This document shows, in pieces, positions 58,400-64,000 of a stretch of 64,000 bases of DNA (position 1 is the stretch's first letter; every line of letters begins with the position of its first letter). The position numbers and the translations under genes were made by a program. The stretch is from DIGJ01 sp041739345 (GTDB lineage: Bacteria > Bacillota > Clostridia > Lachnospirales > Lachnospiraceae). Under the pieces are notes generated by a model that was given only the letters and a program-made list of their open reading frames with translations, had not been told where the DNA came from and searched no databases. The stretch lies in assembly GCA_041739345.1 (NCBI GenBank), contig JBGSNZ010000024.1, positions 1-64,000 of the forward strand. Direction: 5' to 3'.

Positions 58400-60544
58400 T
58401 TAATTTAAATTCCGCCAATACACATTCAATTCATTGATTGCCCACCATTTGTCTTTGCCCCCAGTAAGGGAGATTTTGATGTAGCGAGCGGATTGAGGAG
58501 ATACTGGTAATAGGACCATTTTCGATCCAAATCCAATATCTGTATTATTTAGGTCTAATGAAGTGAAGTTAACGCCATCATTTGATGTTTCAACTTTGTA
58601 GTATCCCGGATAATCATCACCAGAGCTGATTAATTCAATTTTGTCAAAATTTTCAGTTTGACCAAAATCAACCGTGACGGATTGTCCAGAACTTTGAAGA
58701 ATACCGGAGCTCCATAAAGTATCAGTAGAACCATCTATCATATTACGGATTGGGTTCCATTGACTCGTATTCGTTGCAGTGACATTCCAGTTTGATCGAT
58801 TTAATGCAACATAAGGATAATTTGTACTTCCATTTGCTCGTGCAGAAACAATGTTTATAAGAGGCGTATTTTGCGTGAACGAAGTAGAAGTTCTTGTGTT
58901 CCTCCAAATGGAAGCAATCGTATTATAAGTATCATGCATGATATCAGGATCAGTACCGGTATAAGTATTATAATATCCCCAGTTACCGCCACCACTTTCG
59001 AATTTGGTGCCTCTTACTTTATAACACCAGTTTGTCCATGATATGCTATTTTTATTTAAGCCAGAAAGAAAATCATCCCATACATCCGAAAAATAGTATA
59101 GACAGAATTCTCCAGTTAGAACAGGAATATTCCAAGTACGCTGTATCTCCTCAATTGTTGAAACAGTACTATCTGCGAGTGCTTTCTGACTATACCAATT
59201 ATAGGCATTTGGCATGTCGTATGGATGTTTTTCAAACATGTAATTCGTCCATGCTGCTCTTTCAGGGCGATTTTTTGCAATATTCCAATCACCAAATTCC
59301 TCAAAAACAACAATGTGATTCGGATCCTGTGAACGGACCGTGTTGTAAATCTGATTATAAAAAGAATACTTGATATTATTTTGATTTTCATCCGGTGAAA
59401 AACTTAATACGGGTTCGTTTAATAAACCATAGGCAGCAACGGTTGAATTGTCTTTGTAACGTGACGCAATCGCAGACCAAATATTGAGGGTTATTTGTTG
59501 ATTCCATTGTACATTGCTTGCGTTTCCTGAAAATAATTCAGTTGGAATAGTACCTGCTTGACCACTGCTGGCCCATCCATTTGCGCCACCAGGAGCACCG
59601 TGAAAGTCGATGAGTACATAGATACCGTATTGGCTGCATTCATTAATTAGCCAGTCCAGTTTGGCAAATCCACTGTTCGTATCGGTTCGTAATGTGCCAT
59701 CCTTCAAAACAAAATCCATCCAGTAAACAGGAACTCGGACAAGGTTCATATTCATGGAGGCTATATTTGCGATATCTTCGGAAGTAATCCAATTAGACTG
59801 AAATTCTCCGATTAATTGATTGGTTTGTGTTTCACCAAATCTTCGAATTAAATTATTTCGTACCGTGTATTCGTCTGACATACACAGGCCGATATTGCCA
59901 ACTGCCCAATATTGTCCATTTTCGGAAGACTCAGAAGGCTTAATTGAAATATATCGAGCAGTTTGGTCGCCAGTTTTTATTCTTATAATTCCGTCTGCTT
60001 TTTTGCTACTGTCAATTTCCAAATTTGTAATTTGATGCCAGTCGGAGTAACCATCCGTACTAGCCCAAACAAGTCCACCTCGAAGGTAATCACCCGTATG
60101 ATTCGGATCGGTTTCAACAACGATACTGTTAAATGCTCTAGCCTTATCAAGTGTTATTTTTAATTCCATATTATCATTTGCTTGAGCCCTATCGGATTGC
60201 CAGTAAGTGTTTAAATTGTTGTTTATTAGTCCATCAGATGAAGTAGAGTCTATTGCAAGATTTGCGGTGTGTTCAGCATTATTACAGGTAGATTCGATAT
60301 TTGTAATAAAGGAATGATCAATTTCTCCAGAGCCAAGAGGTGAAATCCAGCCTTCCTGCATAAGCCAGCTACCGAGATTCGTGCCTCTAAGTGTTAACTG
60401 TTGCCCGGATTCGTTGACAATTTTGTTCCCATCGGTATGAAGCATGGACATTTGAGTCGTAGATGCAGCAGATACATAATTCGGAAATGTTATCGCGCTG
60501 ATACAAATAGATAGTGATAATAAATAACAAAGTACCTTTTTCAT
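58400..60544 (-). CDS. Secreted GH5-family glycoside hydrolase with an inserted and a C-terminal F5/8C (CBM32-like) domain
   Basis: A 714-residue exported enzyme with a signal peptide at 1-26. The GH5 domain starts at about 40 (LTLRGTNLGSWLMQEGWISP), is interrupted at about 73-225 by a discoidin-like module (YWQSDRAQANDNMELKITLD, QTARYISIKPSE) and resumes with DEYTVRNNLIRRFG. The general acid/base is E377 (LLNEP) and the nucleophile E479 (VLTGEF). A second F5/8C module fills about 565-714 (QSARYIKISLTGG). The exo-1,3-beta-glucanase-like N-terminus suggests a beta-glucan substrate, unproven. AAAGGAGGAG precedes the ATG. It is divergent from the kinase gene at 60758. Confidence 0.9.
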   Translation of the reverse strand: MKKVLCYLLSLSICISAITFPNYVSAASTTQMSMLHTDGNKIVNESGQQLTLRGTNLGSWLMQEGWISPLGSGEIDHSFITNIESTCNNAEHTANLAIDSTSSDGLINNNLNTYWQSDRAQANDNMELKITLDKARAFNSIVVETDPNHTGDYLRGGLVWASTDGYSDWHQITNLEIDSSKKADGIIRIKTGDQTARYISIKPSESSENGQYWAVGNIGLCMSDEYTVRNNLIRRFGETQTNQLIGEFQSNWITSEDIANIASMNMNLVRVPVYWMDFVLKDGTLRTDTNSGFAKLDWLINECSQYGIYVLIDFHGAPGGANGWASSGQAGTIPTELFSGNASNVQWNQQITLNIWSAIASRYKDNSTVAAYGLLNEPVLSFSPDENQNNIKYSFYNQIYNTVRSQDPNHIVVFEEFGDWNIAKNRPERAAWTNYMFEKHPYDMPNAYNWYSQKALADSTVSTIEEIQRTWNIPVLTGEFCLYYFSDVWDDFLSGLNKNSISWTNWCYKVRGTKFESGGGNWGYYNTYTGTDPDIMHDTYNTIASIWRNTRTSTSFTQNTPLINIVSARANGSTNYPYVALNRSNWNVTATNTSQWNPIRNMIDGSTDTLWSSGILQSSGQSVTVDFGQTENFDKIELISSGDDYPGYYKVETSNDGVNFTSLDLNNTDIGFGSKMVLLPVSPQSARYIKISLTGGKDKWWAINELNVYWRNLN

Positions 60545-60616
60545 AAAAACTCCTCCTTTTTTTTACACTATATCAATTAAAAAAGGTAAAGTCATTGTCT
60601 ATTCATAAGATATTGA

Positions 60617-60702
60617 ATTGTCATTTATTATCCTAGATAGGATAAAACAAAGCTTGCTATACAGATTAATATTTGACAATAGAAATATTAAAATATGACA
60701 AT
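60617..60702. promoter_or_regulatory. TGACAAT motif repeats
   Basis: TGACAAT occurs at 60674-60680 and 60696-60702 in direct orientation 22 bp apart, and inverted (ATTGTCA) at 60617-60623. Direct repeats two helical turns apart suit an AraC-type regulator such as the YesN-like protein encoded nearby. Confidence 0.4.
60628..60645. promoter_or_regulatory. Perfect palindrome in the GH5/kinase divergent control region
   Basis: TTATCCTA and TAGGATAA flank GA in the 213-bp divergent gap. It is a possible operator for one or both genes. Confidence 0.45.
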
Positions 60703-60710
60703 TTTGTTCT

Positions 60711-60739
60711 CTGAAAAAAAGTGTAAAAAATGCTATAAT
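60711..60739 (+). promoter_or_regulatory. Promoter of the YesM/YesN-like operon
   Basis: CTGAAA (60711-60716) and TATAAT (60734-60739) are 17 bp apart, with TG upstream as an extended -10. It fixes the kinase start at or after 60758. Confidence 0.55.
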
Positions 60740-60757
60740 CAAATGGGGGGTATTAAC

Positions 60758-62545
60758 ATGAAGTGGTTTAAGAATTTATCAATCAGAAAAAAACTGATTT
60801 CTTATATGCTTTTTTTTACAGTGATTCCAATTACACTTATTACATCTGTGGCGTTGGGAATTACGCATCGAACAGTCAAAGATCAACTAATCTATAATCA
60901 CAGGGTATCCAGTGGATGGCTGCAGGATCGGCTAAATTTGGAATTGCAGGACGCCATGAACCAGATTTATGAATTTGAAGTTGATAAAGATGTCAGAAAT
61001 GACATTTTAACCTGGTGCAATACGGAGAAAGAATTAGGATATTCTGAGCGCTGGACACTGATATCTGCCATGAATTCTGTAATCAGTATGGATAATGCAA
61101 TTAATTCAATTGATCTATATAATTTATCAAAGGATGAGGTATTAATTGCTCAAAGAGATGGAGCAACGATGGAAGAGACAAAAGATCGTCTCGATTTCTG
61201 GCTGGAACGTGATGATTCATTACAAACCAATCTGGTATATGTTCAAAATGGAGATGAGATTCTAGAAGTACATGGAATACATAGATTTGAAGACAATGTC
61301 CCGATTGCGCTGATGGTCATACACTTAAGACCATATGAAATGCAGAAAATATTAAGTGATATTAAAAGTGTACCAGAAGAAAGTATTCTGATTTTAAATG
61401 ATCAGAACAATCTCATCGAAGCAAATTATGGAAATCATTGGAATGCAAATAAAAAGACAATAAAAAAAGTACGAGCTCTTTTAGAGGAAAGTAGTCAAAA
61501 GGAAGTAATTTATGATGATCAATTTTGGTTTTATCGAACGGTAAGAAATGGGAAAATGCAATTATTAGTGGCTGTTCCGGAAAAAACCATATCGGATGCA
61601 TTGTTACCAACTCTTTTAATCGGCATTTTAGTTGCGACGATTGCCGGAGCAGCAAGTATCATCTGCGCCGTATTTTTTTCGGCAGTGCTAAGTAAACCCA
61701 TTCAGCAGTTATCGTCAGAAATGCAAAAATTGGAACTTAATAATTATACAGACAGTCAGGCAAGTGAAAGAACAGATGAAATAGGTGTATTACAAAAAAG
61801 CTTTGATTTAATGATAGCGCGAAATCAAGAACTGATTGAACAGGAATATAAATCAAAAATTGAAAAAAGAAGTGCTCAGTTACGAGCATTACAAGCACAA
61901 ATTAATCCACATTTTATGTACAATACGTTACAAGTCATAGGAGGAATGTCATTGAAGCATAATGCACCAGAGATTTATCGAATTACAGTCGCATTGAGTG
62001 ATATCATGAGATATTCACTAAACTTTTTAAAGGAAATGGTACCTCTTAATGAAGAGGTAGCATATTTAAAGAGTTATGTCATGATACAAAATGAACGATT
62101 TGGCGGCAGAATAAAACTTGAATTGCATTTACATGAAGAGACTCTAAAGTGTCTTGTACCAAAACTTATTTTACAACCGTTAGCTGAAAATACGTTTGAG
62201 TATGGTTTCTCGGATATAACCGGAGATGGCAGGCTTTTGGTGGAAAGTTTATTTACTAAGGAGAACGACCTTTTAGTAAAGGTAAAGGATAATGGTATAG
62301 GATTTACGCCTGATAGATTACACGAAATAAAAGAGACATTACAAAGAGATACGGAAAACTCATTAAAACTAAATTCGCATATTGGGCTTAGTAATGTACA
62401 CACAAGGATACGGCTAAGTAGTAATTCTGAAAAGTATGGGCTTTCAATTGAAAGCAACCACAATCAAGGAACCCAAATATCGATTCTTTTGAGAAAAGTT
62501 CTTGAGATGGAGAGGGAAGAAGATGTATACAGTAGTAATAATTGA
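60758..62545 (+). CDS. YesM-type sensor histidine kinase
   Basis: A 595-residue kinase. One membrane segment lies at about 15-40 (LISYMLFFTVIPITLITSVA) and a second at about 285-310. Between them is an outer sensing domain of about 240 residues, followed by HAMP and a short kinase core of the His_kinase/YesM type. Its phospho-acceptor is His385 in INPHFMYNTLQVIGGM, and the ATPase has QPLAENTFEYGF and KDNGIGFTPD. ATG 60758 is preceded by GGGGGG; an upstream ATG (60695) lies inside the promoter. The partner regulator overlaps its end by 23 bp. Such pairs sense extracellular sugars. Confidence 0.92.
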   Translation: MKWFKNLSIRKKLISYMLFFTVIPITLITSVALGITHRTVKDQLIYNHRVSSGWLQDRLNLELQDAMNQIYEFEVDKDVRNDILTWCNTEKELGYSERWTLISAMNSVISMDNAINSIDLYNLSKDEVLIAQRDGATMEETKDRLDFWLERDDSLQTNLVYVQNGDEILEVHGIHRFEDNVPIALMVIHLRPYEMQKILSDIKSVPEESILILNDQNNLIEANYGNHWNANKKTIKKVRALLEESSQKEVIYDDQFWFYRTVRNGKMQLLVAVPEKTISDALLPTLLIGILVATIAGAASIICAVFFSAVLSKPIQQLSSEMQKLELNNYTDSQASERTDEIGVLQKSFDLMIARNQELIEQEYKSKIEKRSAQLRALQAQINPHFMYNTLQVIGGMSLKHNAPEIYRITVALSDIMRYSLNFLKEMVPLNEEVAYLKSYVMIQNERFGGRIKLELHLHEETLKCLVPKLILQPLAENTFEYGFSDITGDGRLLVESLFTKENDLLVKVKDNGIGFTPDRLHEIKETLQRDTENSLKLNSHIGLSNVHTRIRLSSNSEKYGLSIESNHNQGTQISILLRKVLEMEREEDVYSSNN

Positions 62546-63629
62546 CGATGAGCCATGGACAAGAGATGTTATAAAGTCCTTAGGTGAATGGGAGAAGCTG
62601 GATTTGGAAGTTGTAGGTGAAGCGGCTGACGGTGAGACGGGGTGGACCTTGATCAAAAATGTTTTACCAGATATTGTTATAACAGATGTAAGAATGCCAA
62701 GAATCAATGGTCTGGAACTGATAAGTTTGATGCGTAGGGAGAAAATCGAATCACCAGCAATCGTAATCAGCGGATATGACGATTATGATTACGTTCACAA
62801 GGCGTTAAAACTGGGCGTAATTGATTATCTGCTAAAACCAATCAAACCGGAAGATTTAAATAAACAGCTGAAAAGCTGTATTGATGAAATTAAAAATAAT
62901 AAATTGCAGGTACAAAGTGATGTGCGGGCTGAGTTTATCCCGGATGATTTGGAAAAGGAATGTAAGAAAGTTTTAAAGGAATTAGAAATACAGTTGCAAA
63001 TTCGAAAAGAAAATAACTTGAGGTGTTCTTTCGAAAAATTAGAGAAAATTATTGTTAAGAGTGAAGGAGAAAATCCTCCTCAGTCAATACAGATAGGAAT
63101 ATACTATGAGGTATTTTCAGTGCTACAAAATTACATAGATCAGATGGGATATCCTAGAAATGAAGTATTAGATAGCCTTAATAATGGATATGTTTTTAGT
63201 AGGGAAAATAAACTTCATGAAATGATTGAATTTTTTACAAAACGATATATCAAAACGGTGGAATATGTCGAGAATCAAACCAAAAAAAAGAATAGGGTGG
63301 ATACCGATGCAATTGTAAGATTTCTGGAAGAACACTATACGGAAGGTATTACACTTGAGGAAACTGCGGATTATTTTTATATTAGTAAGGAATATTTAAG
63401 CAAGGTATTTAAGAATGATCATAATGTTGGATTTTCTGATTATTTATTAAAGCTTCGCATGGAGAGGGCAAAAGAACTCATTGAAGTATATAATGCACCA
63501 ATTAAAAAAGTAGGATTTTTAGTGGGCTATGTTGATATTGCCCATTTTTATAAGAACTTTAAAAAGTACTACGGAATCACTCCAGGTGAAATGAGAAACA
63601 GTTTAAAAATAGACAATGATTTGCAATAA
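62523..63629 (+). CDS. YesN-type AraC-family response regulator
   Basis: A 368-residue regulator: receiver at 1-120 with D8/D9, phospho-acceptor D55 (IVITDVRMPRING) and K in LLKPIKPED. A middle helical linker leads to an AraC-type double helix-turn-helix at about 265-365 (ITLEETADYFYISKEYLSKV; YVDIAHFYKNFKKYYGITPG). It is coupled to the kinase gene. The target is probably the sugar transport operon beginning at 63701, and possibly the divergent GH5 gene. Start ATG 62523 is behind GAGAGGGAAG; the upstream TTG 62502 is less likely. Confidence 0.93.
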   Translation: MYTVVIIDDEPWTRDVIKSLGEWEKLDLEVVGEAADGETGWTLIKNVLPDIVITDVRMPRINGLELISLMRREKIESPAIVISGYDDYDYVHKALKLGVIDYLLKPIKPEDLNKQLKSCIDEIKNNKLQVQSDVRAEFIPDDLEKECKKVLKELEIQLQIRKENNLRCSFEKLEKIIVKSEGENPPQSIQIGIYYEVFSVLQNYIDQMGYPRNEVLDSLNNGYVFSRENKLHEMIEFFTKRYIKTVEYVENQTKKKNRVDTDAIVRFLEEHYTEGITLEETADYFYISKEYLSKVFKNDHNVGFSDYLLKLRMERAKELIEVYNAPIKKVGFLVGYVDIAHFYKNFKKYYGITPGEMRNSLKIDNDLQ

Positions 63630-63700
63630 TTTTGGAAAATGTAATTATTATCGTCCTTTGCTATGATTGTATTATTAATAAACTTATGGGAGGAATTCGA

Positions 63701-64000
63701 ATGAAATTAAAAAGAGTATTTGCACTTGCACTTGTCGGCATAATGACTTTTTCAATGGTGGCATGTGGAAGCAAAGCAACAGAAGGAACCGCAAGGGATG
63801 CAACTGAAACGGGAACAGAGGCTAAGGAGACAGGAGCTACAAAAGAGGCACCACAAGAAGCAGAGCTTAATATCATGGTGAGCTTGCCTCAATACATGGA
63901 CCAGTGGGAAGGATATTGCAAACAGTTTGAAAATAAAATGTTAGAGGAGAAGAATATTAAGGTAACCGTAAATCTTGAAATGCCAAGCTCAGACCAGTAT
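63701..64000 (+). CDS. Extracellular sugar-binding lipoprotein (partial, 5' end)
   Basis: The first 100 codons are present, open to the window edge. A lipoprotein signal peptide MKLKRVFALALVGIMTFSMV ends in the lipobox VACG, then comes a Thr/Glu-rich linker (TEGTARDATETGTEAKETGA) and the start of a solute-binding domain (ELNIMVSLPQYMDQWEGYCK). It should be the ligand-binding part of an ABC sugar importer whose permeases lie beyond the window. GGGAGG precedes the ATG. Placed right after YesM/YesN genes, it is their likely target. Confidence 0.88.
   Translation, partial: MKLKRVFALALVGIMTFSMVACGSKATEGTARDATETGTEAKETGATKEAPQEAELNIMVSLPQYMDQWEGYCKQFENKMLEEKNIKVTVNLEMPSSDQY

Overview
The window looks like the chromosome of an anaerobic, spore-forming, flagellated, low-GC Firmicute, most likely a plant-polysaccharide-degrading member of the Lachnospiraceae (Clostridium cluster XIVa, Lachnoclostridium phytofermentans-like). 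The basis is AT-rich DNA with strong GGAGG ribosome sites, a single-chain pyruvate:ferredoxin oxidoreductase, spore coat CotJ genes, Bacillus-like flagellar and morphogenesis gene order (mbl-flhO-flhP, comF-yvyF), a secreted GH5 glycosidase and a YesMN-type sugar regulatory pair. The organism name is an inference. No prophage, CRISPR array or intact transposase gene was seen.

Layout. 1-325: an imperfect array of TTACAAA repeats every 20-22 bp, then a palindrome and a strong promoter. 326-2618: DUF2975 protein, small Cro/CI regulator and DUF4173-like membrane protein. 2735-4050: a CheY-CheX fusion and a second CheX. 4076-4508: a long hairpin, a 57-residue orphan gene and the junction where cotJC is cut off. 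4509-5253 (minus strand): cotJA, cotJB and a 37-residue cotJC stump. 5952-10291: a Ca-binding repeat protein behind a sigma-D-like promoter, then mbl, flhO, flhP and a FlgJ-type rod protein. 10398-15574: recD2, a sugar nucleotidyltransferase, comF, yvyF and a CheX/CheY pair. 15640-18743: cvfB, acyl-ACP thioesterase, an HPr-like protein, a CPBP protease and a YjfB motility protein. 18929-21322: thioredoxin-reductase-like flavoprotein and a secreted SH3-NlpC/P60 hydrolase. 21363-22040: a gene-free AT-rich stretch with a cluster of DnaA boxes. 22054-29267: hpf, psuK-psuG, secA, prfB (programmed frameshift) and cheW. 30174-33070: pantothenate uptake candidate, coaX, coaBC and tRNA-Gln. 33108-38156: dinB, a GH25 lysozyme, lepB and a GntR/ABC cassette. 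38491-42018: nifJ. 42209-49935: an SLH protein, a duplicated membrane-fusion protein, a MacB-like ABC pump and its two-component system. 49969-53424: M20 amidohydrolase, greA, lysS. 53639-64000: a 1531-residue surface protein, a GH5 enzyme with a discoidin-like domain inserted in its catalytic domain, and a YesM/YesN pair followed by a sugar-binding lipoprotein that runs off the window.

How it fits together. Motility is spread over many small units: flagellar rod genes, three CheX-type phosphatases with two receiver modules, an isolated cheW, and two genes with sigma-D-like promoters. The right end is a carbohydrate-use locus in which a histidine kinase and an AraC-type regulator probably control sugar transport and perhaps the divergent GH5 gene. 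The most unusual points are the truncated cotJC (a possible insertion or excision scar of a DNA element in a sporulation gene), the DnaA-box cluster away from any dnaA gene, the SLH-protein/duplicated-adaptor efflux operon, and the split GH5 catalytic domain.
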